A DNA stretch of 16,800 nt. It comes from Owenweeksia sp. TMED14 (lineage in GTDB: Bacteria; Bacteroidota; Bacteroidia; Flavobacteriales; Schleiferiaceae). Below are positions 7,217 through 16,800 of the stretch, piece after piece. Below the pieces are notes generated by a model, which saw only the letters and a list, made by a program, of their open reading frames with translations, did no database searches and had not been told where the DNA came from. The stretch spans positions 85,504 to 102,303 of the forward strand of contig NHBT01000014.1 of NCBI GenBank assembly GCA_002167805.1. The letters are read 5' to 3'. Both the position numbers and the translations under genes were made by a program. Within the stretch, counting starts at the first letter, position 1. Each line of letters opens with the position of its first letter.

Positions 7217-7980
7217 TTTTTAAATATATGATTTGCATTTTCGGATGTGACCTGTTTGATATGTTCAATTGTATGACCCAATACTCGAGATAAATAAAGA
7301 GCAATATCAAATAAATAAGAACTTTCATTTCTCTTTCCTCGATGGGGAACAGGTGCTAGATAGGGGCTATCCGTCTCCAATACAATGTGGCTCAGGCCTA
7401 TTTCAGAAATAACCTTGATTAAATTGGAGTTTTTAAATGTTGTAACACCTCCAATTCCCAGATAGTGCCCCATGTCAATAAGCTCATTAGCGATTTCCAA
7501 GGAGCCTGTAAAACAATGTAGGACTCCTCTTAATTGACTACTTTTTCTATCTCTTAATACCTTCATCATTGGCTCCCATGCGTCTCTAACATGCATACTA
7601 AAAGGCTTGTCATACTCCAGACACCAGTTCAACTGACGATTCAGAGCTAGAATCTGTTTATCAATATTAGATTTATCCCAATATAAATCCAACCCTATTT
7701 CTCCTACAGCAACAAAAGCTGATGGGTTTTTTTTCCAAATTTTATCATAACGATCAATTACTTTTTCCCAATCGCTGTTTATATCGCAAGGGTGTAAACC
7801 TAGCATGAGTTCTATATAATTCGGATATCTTTTTTGAAGATTTCTCATCCTCACTAGACTATTGTCGTCAACATTTGGCAAATACATTTTTTTGACTCCA
7901 ACAGATACAGCTCTTTTTATCACTTCATCTATGTCATCTGAAAATTTGGTGCTGTCTAAATGAGTGTGAGTATCAATCAA
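7213..7980 (-). CDS. tatD: TatD-family metal-dependent hydrolase (deoxyribonuclease)
   Basis: A 255-residue TIM-barrel amidohydrolase-fold enzyme; TatD proteins act as metal-dependent DNases or general phosphoesterases in the cytoplasm. Visible metal ligands are His5 and His7 in the opening DTHTHLD, Glu94 in VGEIGLD, His130 in SMHVRDAW, His155 in HCFTGS and Asp204 in ETDSPYLAP, followed by the family signature VPHRGKRNE. All expected ligands are present. It starts 13 bases after sucB and its stop overlaps the ansA start, placing it inside the sucAB-tatD-ansA run. The physiological substrate is not known from the sequence. Confidence 0.95.
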   Translation of the reverse strand: MIDTHTHLDSTKFSDDIDEVIKRAVSVGVKKMYLPNVDDNSLVRMRNLQKRYPNYIELMLGLHPCDINSDWEKVIDRYDKIWKKNPSAFVAVGEIGLDLYWDKSNIDKQILALNRQLNWCLEYDKPFSMHVRDAWEPMMKVLRDRKSSQLRGVLHCFTGSLEIANELIDMGHYLGIGGVTTFKNSNLIKVISEIGLSHIVLETDSPYLAPVPHRGKRNESSYLFDIALYLSRVLGHTIEHIKQVTSENANHIFKK

Positions 7981-7993
7981 AACTTTCCAAGAT

Positions 7994-9193
7994 TTATAAA
8001 TCCAAACCCTTTTTCACATCTCCTTGCATTAAAATGTCAATTGGATTTTCAAGAGCTTCTTTGATTGCCACCAATGTACCTACCGATTCCTTTCCATCAA
8101 TAATTCTGTGATCATAACTCATAGCCACATACATAATTGGACGAATAACAATTTTACCATTAACGGCAATAGGCCTTTCAACAATATTGTGCATTCCAAG
8201 AATCGCCGACTGAGGTGGATTAATTATGGGAGTGCTAAGCATAGAGCCAAATACACCACCATTTGTAATTGTAAAACATCCACCTGTCATTTCATCGATT
8301 GTGATTTTTCCATCACGAACTTTAATTGCTAAACTCTTTATTTGAGACTCAATTCCCGCAAATCCCAATTGATCTGCATTTCGAACCACAGGAACCATAA
8401 GCCCCTTCGGTCCACTTACTGCTACAGAGATATCCATAGAATCAAAGCTCACCATGTCGTCACCATCAATCATGCTTGCGACATTTCGGAATTCTTTTAA
8501 GGCCCGGACAACAGCAAGGGTAAAAAAGCTCATAAAGCCCAGACCAACATCATGTTTTTTAGCAAAAGTCTCTTTATACTTTTTTCTTAAATCCATTATT
8601 GGTTTCATGTCAACTTCATTGAAAGTTGTAAGCATGGCTGTCTCATTCTTTACTGAAACTAGCCTCTTTGCTAATTTTCGTCGCAACGAACTCATCCTTT
8701 CCCGGTTTTGAGTTCGCTCTTTACCTATCGAGGAACCCATAGACGCCTTTGCATTTATGGCATCATTTTTCGTTATTCTTCCGTCTTTTCCAGTTCCTTG
8801 AATCGATGATGCAAGAATACCTTTCTCACCAAGGATCTTTTTTGCAGCTGGGCTAGGTGAGCCTGTTGCATAAGATTCTTTTGAAGGTGTGATGTCTATT
8901 TTATTTGATGAAGGGAGCGGTTCTTTTATTGGTTTATCGCCTTTTGCAGGGGCATCAGCTGATGTATCAATTTTACAAACTACCTCACCTACTCCAATAA
9001 CATCACCGGGTTCATATAGAATTTCAATGGTCCCACTCACTTCTGCAGGGAGCTCCAAAGTAGCTTTATCCGAGTCAACCTCAGCTATCGCTTGATCTTT
9101 TTCGACATAATCTCCGGTTTCTACCAACCATTCCGCAATCTCTACTTCACTAATTGATTCGCCCGGTGAAGGCACTTTCATTTCAAGTATCAT
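7994..9193 (-). CDS. sucB: Dihydrolipoyllysine succinyltransferase, E2 of 2-oxoglutarate dehydrogenase
   Basis: The core E2 of the 2-oxoglutarate dehydrogenase complex, which transfers the succinyl group to CoA in the TCA cycle. 399 residues with one lipoyl domain (about 2-76; lipoylated Lys43 in [12 protein letters not shown]) and a Pro/Lys/Ser-rich linker. The peripheral subunit-binding domain (about 113-147; [12 protein letters not shown]...[12 protein letters not shown]) and the catalytic domain (about 165-399) follow, with the active-site SYDHRIIDG (His362, Asp366). One lipoyl domain and the acyltransferase motif suit SucB rather than pyruvate E2, and it lies 11 bases after sucA. ATG 9193 is used; ATG at codon 5 is possible. 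The E3 lipoamide dehydrogenase is not in the window. Confidence 0.97.
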   Translation of the reverse strand: MILEMKVPSPGESISEVEIAEWLVETGDYVEKDQAIAEVDSDKATLELPAEVSGTIEILYEPGDVIGVGEVVCKIDTSADAPAKGDKPIKEPLPSSNKIDITPSKESYATGSPSPAAKKILGEKGILASSIQGTGKDGRITKNDAINAKASMGSSIGKERTQNRERMSSLRRKLAKRLVSVKNETAMLTTFNEVDMKPIMDLRKKYKETFAKKHDVGLGFMSFFTLAVVRALKEFRNVASMIDGDDMVSFDSMDISVAVSGPKGLMVPVVRNADQLGFAGIESQIKSLAIKVRDGKITIDEMTGGCFTITNGGVFGSMLSTPIINPPQSAILGMHNIVERPIAVNGKIVIRPIMYVAMSYDHRIIDGKESVGTLVAIKEALENPIDILMQGDVKKGLDL

Positions 9194-9204
9194 ATAATCA
9201 AATG

Positions 9205-11928
9205 TTAACTTTCAAATGTTTGAATTATTAATTTTTTTTGTACTTGCTCAGCAGCTTGTTTTGAACCTGGAGCCGTTGAAGCAGAGACCTTTGGAGATAT
9301 ACATTCAAATGGATAATCAGTTTTTACTCTTAAATAAGTCCATGCTCCCATATTTGCAGGTTCCTCCTGAGTCCAAATCAATTTTACTTTTTTATTGTAC
9401 TTACTTAACTGCCTATCCATTTCTTTTTTAGGAAGCGGGTATAATTGTTCCAATCGAATAATTCCAGTCTCTTCGTCATTGATTCGATTTCTCTCCTCTA
9501 AAAGCTCATAATATATTTTCCCAGAGCAGAACACAACTTTTTTCACTTTTCTCTCATCTATGAAATCCGGAATAACAGGGAGGAATTTACCTTCACCTAA
9601 TTCCTCCATTTTAGATACTGCTAATGGATGTCTTAATAGACTTTTAGGACTCATAATCACTAATGGCTTTCTGAACTTTTGGAGCATTTGTCGACGAAGC
9701 AAATGAAAATGATTAGCAGGTGTCGTTGGATTGCAAACAAACATATTTTGTTGAGCGCACAGTTGAAGAAATCGCTCCAATCGCGCTGACGAATGTTCCG
9801 CTCCCTGACCTTCATAGCCATGAGGAAGTAATAAGACCAAACCATTTTGTACTTTCCATTTATCCTCAGCAGCAGCTATAAATTGATCAATAATTATTTG
9901 GGCTCCATTTGAAAAATCTCCAAATTGAGCTTCCCAAATCACTAAAGTATCTGGACTTGCCATTGCATATCCATAATCAAAACCCAAAACAGCATATTCT
10001 GATAAGTGTGAATTGTAGATTGCGAAACGACCCTTTGATTCTGGTATATTATCTAGTAAACAAACCTCTTCTTCTGAGTCTTCAATTTTAATAATTGCAT
10101 GGCGATGTGAAAAAGTTCCTCTCTCTACATCCTCACCAGAGATACGAATATTAAACCCATCTTGAAGTAATGTTCCATAGGCCATCATTTCAGCCATTCC
10201 CCAGTCTAATGCATTTTTTTCGAAAGCCATCTTCTTTCTATCTCCAATTAAACGAGTTATTTTTTTGAAGAATTTCTTGCCTGGAGGCAAAGCTGTAAGT
10301 GTTTTTGCTACTGCACTCAAACGATCTTTTGAAATTGATGTATCTGGAATATTATGAATGTCTATTTTTTTTGCCCCCGAATAATCATTCCATTCGTCTA
10401 ACATAAATGGAACAATTTTATTTTTTTCAATCTTTTTTGAATCATCGAATAAGCCTTCTAACATAGACTTAAATTCAGATTCCATCTCAAGTATCAAATT
10501 TGAATCTACTTCTCCAGTGGCAAGAAGTTTGTCAAAATATATTTTTCTTGGATTCGGATGCTTCGAAATTGTTTTGTAAAGCAAAGGTTGAGTAAACCTG
10601 GGCTCATCACCTTCATTATGTCCATACTTTCTGTAACAAAGTAAATCAATAAATACGTCCCGTTTCCATTTCTGACGATACTCAATTGCAAAACGCATGG
10701 CGTGAATAACTGCTTCAGTATCGTCACCGTTGACATGCAAAACTGGAGCTAATACTACTTTCGCTACATCGGTACAATAGGTTGACGAACGACCATCAAT
10801 GAAATTAGTTGTGAAACCGACTTGATTATTAACTACAACATGAATGGTTCCTTCTGTTCCATAACCAGATAATCTTTCCATTTGAATTACCTCGTATACA
10901 ACTCCTTGACCCGATATCGCAGCATCACCATGAATCATAATTGGTAAAACTTTACTTGGATCCTCAGGATAACTTGAGCGACTTTTTGCTCTTGAAATTC
11001 CAGCAACTATCGGATCCACTGCTTCAAGATGAGAAGGGTTTGGAGCAATATTTAATTTCAATTTTTTACCATTATCCAACTCCCTTTCTGCTGTATAACC
11101 AAGATGATACTTGACATCTCCATCAAAATCCGCTTCCTCGAATTGTTTACCTTCAAATTCGGAAAAAATCTCAGAAGCTGGCTTTCCAAACAGATTTGTC
11201 AAAACATTTAACCTTCCCCGGTGCGCCATACCCAAAACAACTTCTTCAACCCCGATTTCAGCAGCTTTTTGAAGCAAAAAATCCAATCCTGGAATTAAAT
11301 TTTCCGCACCTTCAATTGAAAACCTCTTTTGTCCAACAAACTTTGTATTTAAAAAACTCTCAAATGCAATTGCCTCATTCAACTTGTGCAGAATGTATAA
11401 TCTGTCATTAGAATCTAAAATGGGAGCATTTTCATTGGACTGTATAAACTTTTGAATCCAAGAAATTACATCTGGCTCTCTTACATACATATACTCCACG
11501 CCGATAGAGCGACAATATGTGTTTTCGAGATGATTAATTATATCTCTTAAACTCGCAGGGGACTTAAGGCCGAGTTCCGATGCTGCTTGAAACTTTAATT
11601 CTAAATCTGAATCATTTAATCCAAAATTTTTCAGTGATAAATCAGGACTGTACTTTCTTCTTGTTCTTACTGGATTTGTCTGAGTAAATAAATGCCCTCG
11701 GGTCCTATATCCATGAACTAAATTCAGAACTGAAAATTCTTTTCTTACCTCATCGGGAAGCACTGTCTGATCTTCTAGCAGATCACTAAAATCAGATTTT
11801 GAAAAATCGTAACCTTGAAAAAAAGCTCTCCATGAAGGTTCAATAGAATCAGGATCAGAGAGATACTCTTTATAAAGATCCTCAATAAAGCCGATATGCG
11901 ATGTCCCTAAAAAAGAAAAGCGATCCAT
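9205..11928 (-). CDS. sucA: 2-oxoglutarate dehydrogenase E1 component
   Basis: The thiamine-diphosphate-dependent decarboxylase that starts the 2-oxoglutarate dehydrogenase reaction. 907 residues, full length. The N-terminal [22 protein letters not shown] stretch is the E2-docking segment typical of the Bacteroidota enzyme. [12 protein letters not shown] (232-243) is followed by the TPP/metal motif GDAAISGQG (334-342) ending at NNQVG (367-371), then [13 protein letters not shown] (431-443). In the C-terminal half are [24 protein letters not shown] and the [14 protein letters not shown] loop. All expected catalytic features are present. It leads the minus-strand run sucA-sucB-tatD-ansA and is divergent from the carotenoid gene at 12070. 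Confidence 0.98.
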   Translation of the reverse strand: MDRFSFLGTSHIGFIEDLYKEYLSDPDSIEPSWRAFFQGYDFSKSDFSDLLEDQTVLPDEVRKEFSVLNLVHGYRTRGHLFTQTNPVRTRRKYSPDLSLKNFGLNDSDLELKFQAASELGLKSPASLRDIINHLENTYCRSIGVEYMYVREPDVISWIQKFIQSNENAPILDSNDRLYILHKLNEAIAFESFLNTKFVGQKRFSIEGAENLIPGLDFLLQKAAEIGVEEVVLGMAHRGRLNVLTNLFGKPASEIFSEFEGKQFEEADFDGDVKYHLGYTAERELDNGKKLKLNIAPNPSHLEAVDPIVAGISRAKSRSSYPEDPSKVLPIMIHGDAAISGQGVVYEVIQMERLSGYGTEGTIHVVVNNQVGFTTNFIDGRSSTYCTDVAKVVLAPVLHVNGDDTEAVIHAMRFAIEYRQKWKRDVFIDLLCYRKYGHNEGDEPRFTQPLLYKTISKHPNPRKIYFDKLLATGEVDSNLILEMESEFKSMLEGLFDDSKKIEKNKIVPFMLDEWNDYSGAKKIDIHNIPDTSISKDRLSAVAKTLTALPPGKKFFKKITRLIGDRKKMAFEKNALDWGMAEMMAYGTLLQDGFNIRISGEDVERGTFSHRHAIIKIEDSEEEVCLLDNIPESKGRFAIYNSHLSEYAVLGFDYGYAMASPDTLVIWEAQFGDFSNGAQIIIDQFIAAAEDKWKVQNGLVLLLPHGYEGQGAEHSSARLERFLQLCAQQNMFVCNPTTPANHFHLLRRQMLQKFRKPLVIMSPKSLLRHPLAVSKMEELGEGKFLPVIPDFIDERKVKKVVFCSGKIYYELLEERNRINDEETGIIRLEQLYPLPKKEMDRQLSKYNKKVKLIWTQEEPANMGAWTYLRVKTDYPFECISPKVSASTAPGSKQAAEQVQKKLIIQTFES

Positions 11929-11950
11929 AAAACTGTTTTAATAGCTCTTT

Positions 11951-11958
11951 CAAAATTA
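11951..11958 (-). promoter_or_regulatory. Candidate -7 element of the sucA operon
   Basis: The minus strand reads TAATTTTG, an exact match to the Bacteroidota -7 consensus TAnnTTTG, 22 bases before the sucA ATG. No TTG is found at the expected -33 distance, so the call rests on one element. The rest of the 141-base divergent gap (11929-12069) holds no gene, and I see no convincing promoter for the plus-strand carotenoid gene. Confidence 0.35.
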
Positions 11959-12069
11959 CGTCAATTTAATCCTTTCTAAAGAAGGACATTTAATTACATA
12001 AATTGAATAGTAAAAAGAAAAAAAATCATTTTTAATTGTATTATATTGCCTGAATTAGAATAAAAAATT

Positions 12070-14052
12070 TTGTCTAATAAAAACAATAATTACGATATAA
12101 TTTTTGCTGGCTGGGGAGCCAGCACATGCATTCTTTTGATAGAGATGTCAAAGCAATTTTTGCTTAACGATAAAAAAATCTTGATTTTAGAACCCAGTGA
12201 AAAAACTGAAAATGATAAAACATTTTGTTTTTGGGCGAATAAACTTGATAACATTTATCAAGATTACGAATCTCTTATATCCCATCGATGGAATAAAATT
12301 AGAATTAACAATAATAAAAGTTCATCAATTAAACCCATTGAATACTTTCATATAAATAGTAGCGACTTGTATGATTGGGCGAAAAAGCTGTGTCTAGAAC
12401 ATAAAATTGAACATAAAAGGGAAAAAGTATTAAGGGTTGAAAGTGCTAATTCACTTAACATTGAGACATCTGAAAATAACTATTCTGCTGAATGGGTTTT
12501 TGATAGCCGACCTCCAGATTTGAGAAACCTAAAAGATGATAAGTTTAATATTTCGCAATCATTTTTCGGCTTAAAAGTTGAACTAAGTGAATACCAACTA
12601 GAAACTGATGTATATCATATGATGGACTTTCGAGTGCCTCAGGAAGGGGCTACTCAATTTGTATATATTTTACCATACTCCCAAAAAACTGCCCTAATAG
12701 AATTAACTCGATTTGGGAAAAAACTCATAAATCAAGATGAAGCAAAAAATACTCTTAATGATTTTATTGAAAAATATTTTGGACCATACCAAATCATAGA
12801 ATCGGAAAAAGGAATAATTCCAATGAGCTCAATATTACCCGAACAAAAATCTGATGAAAAGATTGTCAATATTGGAACTCGAGCGGGGAATGTAAAACCA
12901 AGCACTGGATATGCTTTTAAAAATATGTACAATCATTCGAAATTGATATGTAAGAATGGACAGTTAAAGTCAAGAAAAGTAAGAGTAAATAAAAGATTTC
13001 TTATTTACGATCAATTATTATTAATTATTCTGACAATCTGGCCATTAAAAGGAAAGCTAATCTTTGAAAGATTATTTAAGATAAAATCTTCAGGTTTTAT
13101 CTTAAAATTTCTTGATGAAAAAACTTCCATTTTAGAGGAAATGTCCATGTTTCTAAAACTACAAATATGGACATTTATTAAATCTGCATTGTTTTGGTTT
13201 TATTGGAAAATAAAAAAAACCATGATTCCAATATTAATGGTTTTTTACCTTTTAGTAGATCAAACCCGATCATCCAGTGATTTGTTAAATCTATCTCAAA
13301 GTAACCTAGTTGTTATTGCATTAGGTTTGCTATTCATTGGAATACCTCATGGCGCTCTAGATCACTTAATTGGAGTATTCCCAAATGGCAGCAACAAGAT
13401 CACTTTTAAATTTATTCTCGCATATCTCTCTCTGATGCTGATAATTTTGTTGATTTGGATTTACGCACCATTAATTGCTCTATTATTTTTTATCCTATAC
13501 TCTGCATGGCATTTTGGGCAAGCTGAAACTCAAAATTGGAATATTAGATCAAATTTTATCTCTTTTGTCTGGGGTATTATTTTGCTTAGCTCTTTATTCT
13601 TAATTCACTTTGATGAATTTCGAAAAATATTGTCAATACTCGGTATCGAGTTAGTTGAAAATTCCAAAATTCATTATCAACTAATAGGGAATTCAATATT
13701 AATTATTCCATTAGTCTATGCACTTGTTAAAAGACATATTGAATGGCTAGTAATATTAATTTTCCTTTTTTTATCTAACTATGAAAGCCTCCTCTTGACC
13801 TTTGGCCTCTATTTTGTTTTTCAACATAGTAGAATTGGGTGGAAAGATTTAAAGTCCAAATTACAAAAGTCCAATTTTAAAATGTTCAAGGAGGCTCTTC
13901 CCTTTAATTTAGGAGCAATTCTTTTATACCTGATATCAATATGCGTATTGAAACTAAACCCAGAAGAAGGCCTGGCTTATTTCTTTATCTTTCTATCTGC
14001 AATTAGTTTTCCTCATGTATTATTCATGCATGTATTTTATCAAAAAAATTAA
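12070..14052 (+). CDS. crtY-blh: Lycopene beta-cyclase / beta-carotene 15,15'-dioxygenase fusion (CrtY-Blh)
   Basis: A 660-residue two-enzyme protein. Residues 1-~375 are a complete CrtY-type lycopene cyclase. It has the dinucleotide-binding start YDIIFAGWGAS, NDKTFCFW (48-55), FDSRPP (144-149), and MMDFRVPQ...FVYILPYS (184-204). LIELTRFG, EKGIIPMSS (246-254) and NIGTRAGNVKPSTGYAF (267-283) follow. Residues ~384-660 are a membrane-embedded Brp/Blh beta-carotene cleavage enzyme. It has IGIPHGALDH (423-432), SAWHFGQAE (478-486), FQHSRIGW (584-591) and SFPHVLFMH (646-654), which keep the family's histidines, among several hydrophobic helices. Together they should convert lycopene to beta-carotene and then to two retinal. 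A single continuous frame runs through both halves. The start is TTG at 12070; a stop at 12061-12063 rules out an upstream ATG. The stop interlocks with that of the convergent prenyl synthase gene. Confidence 0.93.
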   Translation: MSNKNNNYDIIFAGWGASTCILLIEMSKQFLLNDKKILILEPSEKTENDKTFCFWANKLDNIYQDYESLISHRWNKIRINNNKSSSIKPIEYFHINSSDLYDWAKKLCLEHKIEHKREKVLRVESANSLNIETSENNYSAEWVFDSRPPDLRNLKDDKFNISQSFFGLKVELSEYQLETDVYHMMDFRVPQEGATQFVYILPYSQKTALIELTRFGKKLINQDEAKNTLNDFIEKYFGPYQIIESEKGIIPMSSILPEQKSDEKIVNIGTRAGNVKPSTGYAFKNMYNHSKLICKNGQLKSRKVRVNKRFLIYDQLLLIILTIWPLKGKLIFERLFKIKSSGFILKFLDEKTSILEEMSMFLKLQIWTFIKSALFWFYWKIKKTMIPILMVFYLLVDQTRSSSDLLNLSQSNLVVIALGLLFIGIPHGALDHLIGVFPNGSNKITFKFILAYLSLMLIILLIWIYAPLIALLFFILYSAWHFGQAETQNWNIRSNFISFVWGIILLSSLFLIHFDEFRKILSILGIELVENSKIHYQLIGNSILIIPLVYALVKRHIEWLVILIFLFLSNYESLLLTFGLYFVFQHSRIGWKDLKSKLQKSNFKMFKEALPFNLGAILLYLISICVLKLNPEEGLAYFFIFLSAISFPHVLFMHVFYQKN

Positions 14053-15011
14053 AATTTTCTCTCATAAATCCAATTTGCAAAATTTCTTAAGTCTGAAACC
14101 TCACAGACCTCTTCAATTTCTTTCAAAGATTTAATAGCATTATCAAAATGATTTCGCCTCTGCTTCTGAACATAATCAAGAGTTCCACTTAATTTCATCT
14201 CTGATAATATTTTCTGAACTATTTCGTTTGATTGCAAATCAAAAATAGAATCTAATTTGCCTGGGTTATTTTTTGAAAAATGTATCCAAAGTAAAGTTTT
14301 CTTTTTAGCAAGTATATCTGCTCCAACATTCTTGCCGATAGTCTTAGTTGAACCATAAGCATCAAGAAGGTCATCATGAATTTGAAAACTTAATCCTAAT
14401 TCAACACCAAAATTATATAGAGCTCTAGAGATAACTCTTGATCCACCGGAAATTATAGAACCCATCTCTAATGAACATCCCAATAAAACAGCTGTTTTAT
14501 TCCTAATCATGTGCAAATACTGCCCTTCTTCTATATTATCAATTTTTTCAAAGCTCATATCCATTTGCTGACCCTCACAAACTTCAAGCGCAGTTTGATT
14601 AAATGATTTTAACAGCTCTGAAAAATGTTCATCTGGGGATTGTAATAAAGATTTGTATGCCATGACCAGGAGGGCATCTCCAGATAGTATTCCTGTATTC
14701 AAATCCCAATTTTCATGCACAGTTTTTTTACCTCTCCGAATCTTAGCTTTATCCATTATATCGTCATGAATAAGTGAGAAATTATGAAATCTTTCTACGG
14801 AGTGAGCAACTGGCAAAGCAACGCTCGCATCACAACCATTAGCCTCAGCCGCCATGAGAGCTAATATTGGTCTAATTCTTTTACCACCTAAACCTAGAAT
14901 ATATCGCTGTGGTGCATATAGTTCATCCGGATGTCTATTCCACTCAGGCTCACTAAAACCCTGATCTAATGAATCAAGATAAAGTTTACGAAGACGATCT
15001 AATGAATTCAT
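14049..15011 (-). CDS. Trans-prenyl diphosphate synthase (GGPP/FPP synthase type)
   Basis: A 320-residue cytoplasmic class I (all-trans) prenyl diphosphate synthase that condenses isopentenyl diphosphate with allylic diphosphates. Seen in order: GGKRIRP (42-48), the first aspartate-rich motif HDDIMD (Asp83, 84, 87) with [10 protein letters not shown] after it, and the second, FQIHDDLLD (213-217). There is no two-residue insertion in the first motif, and Phe78 sits five residues before it, a pattern linked to C20 (GGPP) product in type I enzymes; C15 remains possible. GGPP would feed the carotenoid pathway whose last steps are encoded by the convergent neighbour. The ATG overlaps the rfbA stop (ATGA), so it is the last gene of the RND-rfbA-synthase chain. 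Confidence 0.93.
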   Translation of the reverse strand: MNSLDRLRKLYLDSLDQGFSEPEWNRHPDELYAPQRYILGLGGKRIRPILALMAAEANGCDASVALPVAHSVERFHNFSLIHDDIMDKAKIRRGKKTVHENWDLNTGILSGDALLVMAYKSLLQSPDEHFSELLKSFNQTALEVCEGQQMDMSFEKIDNIEEGQYLHMIRNKTAVLLGCSLEMGSIISGGSRVISRALYNFGVELGLSFQIHDDLLDAYGSTKTIGKNVGADILAKKKTLLWIHFSKNNPGKLDSIFDLQSNEIVQKILSEMKLSGTLDYVQKQRRNHFDNAIKSLKEIEEVCEVSDLRNFANWIYERKF

Positions 15012-15868
15012 TCAATGAGTCCTCTTAAATACATTCCATAACCGCTTTTCATTAGAGGCTTAGATAACTCCAAGAGCTCTTTTGCATTTATATAGCCCAT
15101 TCTAAATGCCACCTCTTCAATACAAGCAACTTTGATTCCCTTTCTTCTCGCCATAATTTGAACGAAATTACCTGCCTCCAGTAAACTATCGAAGGTCCCA
15201 GTATCGAGCCATTGAGTACCTTTTTCCAAAACTTTTACACTTAAATTTTGATTTTCCAAGTAATTCTTGTTGATATCTGTTATCTCATACTCACCTCTTG
15301 AACTCGGTTTAAGTTTTGTTGCAAATTCAATGACATCATTATCATAAAAATAAAGACCAGGAACAGCATAATTACTTTTTGGATTCATTGGTTTTTCCTC
15401 TATAGAAACAGCATTCCCATTTTTATCAAAATCAACAACTCCATATCTTTCGGGATCACTCACTTCGTATGCAAAAATTACTGCACCTTTTTTTTCTTTA
15501 GCATCTTTCAGGATTGACTTCATTCCTCCCCCAAAAAATATGTTATCTCCGAGAATTAAAGCAACACGGTCATTTCCAATAAATTTTTTCCCGATCAAAA
15601 ATGCTTGAGCAAGACCCTTTGGCTCTTTTTGAATTTCATATGAAAATAAACAACCTAATTTTTTACCATCTCCAAGAAGTTTTTCAAATAACGGTAAATC
15701 CTCCGCTGTCGTGATAATTAATATTTCTCGAATACCCGCCTCCATCAATGTTGAGAGAGGGTAAAATATCATTGGCTTATCATATACAGGCATTAATTGC
15801 TTGCTCATGATTTTAGTTAGTGGATGAAGTCTTGTCCCTGAGCCACCGGCAAGTATTATACCTTTCAT
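15008..15868 (-). CDS. rfbA: Glucose-1-phosphate thymidylyltransferase
   Basis: Makes dTDP-glucose from glucose-1-phosphate and dTTP, the entry step to dTDP-rhamnose and other deoxysugars. 286 residues, typical for RmlA/RfbA. The nucleotide-binding start [17 protein letters not shown] (2-18), [18 protein letters not shown] (22-39), LGDNIFFG (about 106-113), and [10 protein letters not shown] and the [10 protein letters not shown] segment are all present. It overlaps the genes on both sides by ATGA. The other dTDP-rhamnose genes (rfbB, C, D) are not adjacent, so here it is separated from its usual pathway partners; its role in this operon is unclear. Confidence 0.95.
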   Translation of the reverse strand: MKGIILAGGSGTRLHPLTKIMSKQLMPVYDKPMIFYPLSTLMEAGIREILIITTAEDLPLFEKLLGDGKKLGCLFSYEIQKEPKGLAQAFLIGKKFIGNDRVALILGDNIFFGGGMKSILKDAKEKKGAVIFAYEVSDPERYGVVDFDKNGNAVSIEEKPMNPKSNYAVPGLYFYDNDVIEFATKLKPSSRGEYEITDINKNYLENQNLSVKVLEKGTQWLDTGTFDSLLEAGNFVQIMARRKGIKVACIEEVAFRMGYINAKELLELSKPLMKSGYGMYLRGLIE

Positions 15869-16800
15869 TCGTCTTCAGCTAAATCAATTAATATATTTTC
15901 CATTTCTGATCCTGTCATTACCTTATCTAGAGATATTAAAAGACTCGGTAATAATATTAAATTGGAAAACATCGCAAATACTAAAGTAATCGAAACTAAG
16001 AGACCAAGAGCCTGGGTTCCACCAAAATCTGATGCTAAGAATATGAAAAAGCCTGAAAATAGAACTATACTGGTGTAAAACATACTAATTCCTGTTTCTC
16101 TTATAGCAGTGATTGCTGCATTGGATATATTATGATCATTTCCAATTAACTCCTGACGGTAGCGAGCAAGATAATGTAAAGTGTCATCTATTGAAATTCC
16201 GAAGGAAATCGAAAAAATAAGAACAGTGGATGGTTTAACTGGAATTCCAAACCAGCCCATAAGTCCTGCGGTCATTAATAGAGGTAATAAATTCGGAATG
16301 ATTGCAACAACTACCATTCTTGGGGTCTTGAATAAGATCGCCATAATGATTGATATTAGGACAATTGCAAGCATTAAACTCAATACCAGATTATTGATTA
16401 AAAATTTTGTACTTCTGAGAAATATCACGCTCGCACCGGTATATTGGATATCATAATTTTTTTTACTGAAAATGTCATTCGCAAGATTTTGAACTTTTCC
16501 CACAAGCTGACTCATCTCTGGTCGAGCTAAATCTTTTACTTGAACTGAAATTCTCATTTTTTGATTTATTGAATCTGAAAATCCTGTGGTTAAAAAGTCC
16601 AAATTTTCACTTTTCAAATTAGGCAATGAAGTTGATATTAATGCTCTCTCCTGTGAGTTAGGTAAAGCATAAAACAGAGGGTCTCCACCATAATATGCTT
16701 GCCTTCCAAATTTTAACATATCCACTAGTGAAAGAGATCTAGAAAGATTGGGGAATGTATCTAATCTAGATTGAAATTTGTCAACTCTTCTGAGTAATTT
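15865..16800 (-). CDS. RND/MMPL-superfamily exporter, C-terminal part (cut by window edge)
   Basis: The reading frame is open to the right edge, so the true start lies outside; about 311 residues are visible, and the GTG at 16725 is internal. The visible part holds the end of a periplasmic domain ([24 protein letters not shown]). About five to six membrane helices follow, including the conserved helix pair around [35 protein letters not shown] residues and [18 protein letters not shown]. This fits the second half of a ~750-800-residue predicted RND exporter (COG1033-like), a family that moves lipids, hopanoids or other hydrophobic molecules. The substrate is unknown. The stop overlaps the rfbA start (ATGA). 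Confidence 0.88.
   Translation of the reverse strand, partial: KLLRRVDKFQSRLDTFPNLSRSLSLVDMLKFGRQAYYGGDPLFYALPNSQERALISTSLPNLKSENLDFLTTGFSDSINQKMRISVQVKDLARPEMSQLVGKVQNLANDIFSKKNYDIQYTGASVIFLRSTKFLINNLVLSLMLAIVLISIIMAILFKTPRMVVVAIIPNLLPLLMTAGLMGWFGIPVKPSTVLIFSISFGISIDDTLHYLARYRQELIGNDHNISNAAITAIRETGISMFYTSIVLFSGFFIFLASDFGGTQALGLLVSITLVFAMFSNLILLPSLLISLDKVMTGSEMENILIDLAEDE

Noticed and set aside
8454..9095. Plus-strand open frames across sucB
   Set aside because: They are antisense shadows of a strongly supported E2 gene, with low-complexity translations and no domain.
11971..11987. Imperfect palindrome CCTTTCTAAAGAAGG upstream of sucA
   Set aside because: The arms are short and imperfect, lie in AT-rich DNA, and no T-run or second copy suggests a function.
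16723..16725. GTG at 16725 as the true start of the RND exporter
   Set aside because: The frame stays open to base 16800 and the extra residues ([18 protein letters not shown]) fit the family, so the gene continues past the edge.

Overview
The window is an AT-rich stretch of a chromosome that looks like a Bacteroidota bacterium, probably aquatic or marine. The evidence is the style of the 2-oxoglutarate dehydrogenase and phosphate-permease proteins, a tRNA-Ser without an encoded CCA, weak or absent Shine-Dalgarno sites, TAnnTTTG-type -7 boxes, and genes for making beta-carotene and cleaving it to retinal. The last point suggests a rhodopsin-bearing phototroph, but no rhodopsin gene is in view.

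Left end (1-1925): the possible tail of a plus-strand gene and a minus-strand terminator come first. Next is a decayed patch holding two truncated gene remnants that face each other: a lipoprotein gene start broken by an exact 20-bp tandem duplication, and the N-terminal NAD(P)-binding part of an epimerase/oxidoreductase-like gene. A minus-strand MFS transporter follows. Then comes a divergent plus-strand secreted endonuclease/exonuclease/phosphatase protein (1926-2843), a bidirectional terminator, and tRNA-Ser(GGA) with its own candidate promoter.

Middle (3098-11928): a long co-directional minus-strand run. Read in transcription order it is sucA (2-oxoglutarate dehydrogenase E1), sucB (E2), tatD, ansA (asparaginase), a low-molecular-weight phosphatase/arsenate-reductase-like protein, a 43-codon stump of the arsenite exporter acr3, and a PiT phosphate permease fused to a PhoU-like domain. 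The acr3 stump is a newly noticed pseudogene. The arsenical efflux partner appears to have been lost at this locus and its remains lie directly before a phosphate permease, a family known as a possible arsenate entry route.

Right end (12070-16800): the most interesting gene is a plus-strand 660-residue protein. Its first ~375 residues are a complete CrtY-type lycopene beta-cyclase and its last ~275 are a Brp/Blh beta-carotene 15,15'-dioxygenase. One polypeptide could therefore make beta-carotene from lycopene and cut it to retinal. Its stop codon interlocks with that of a convergent minus-strand prenyl diphosphate synthase (GGPP/FPP type), which may supply the isoprenoid precursor. That synthase is the last gene of an overlapping chain: RND-family exporter (cut by the window edge), rfbA, prenyl synthase.
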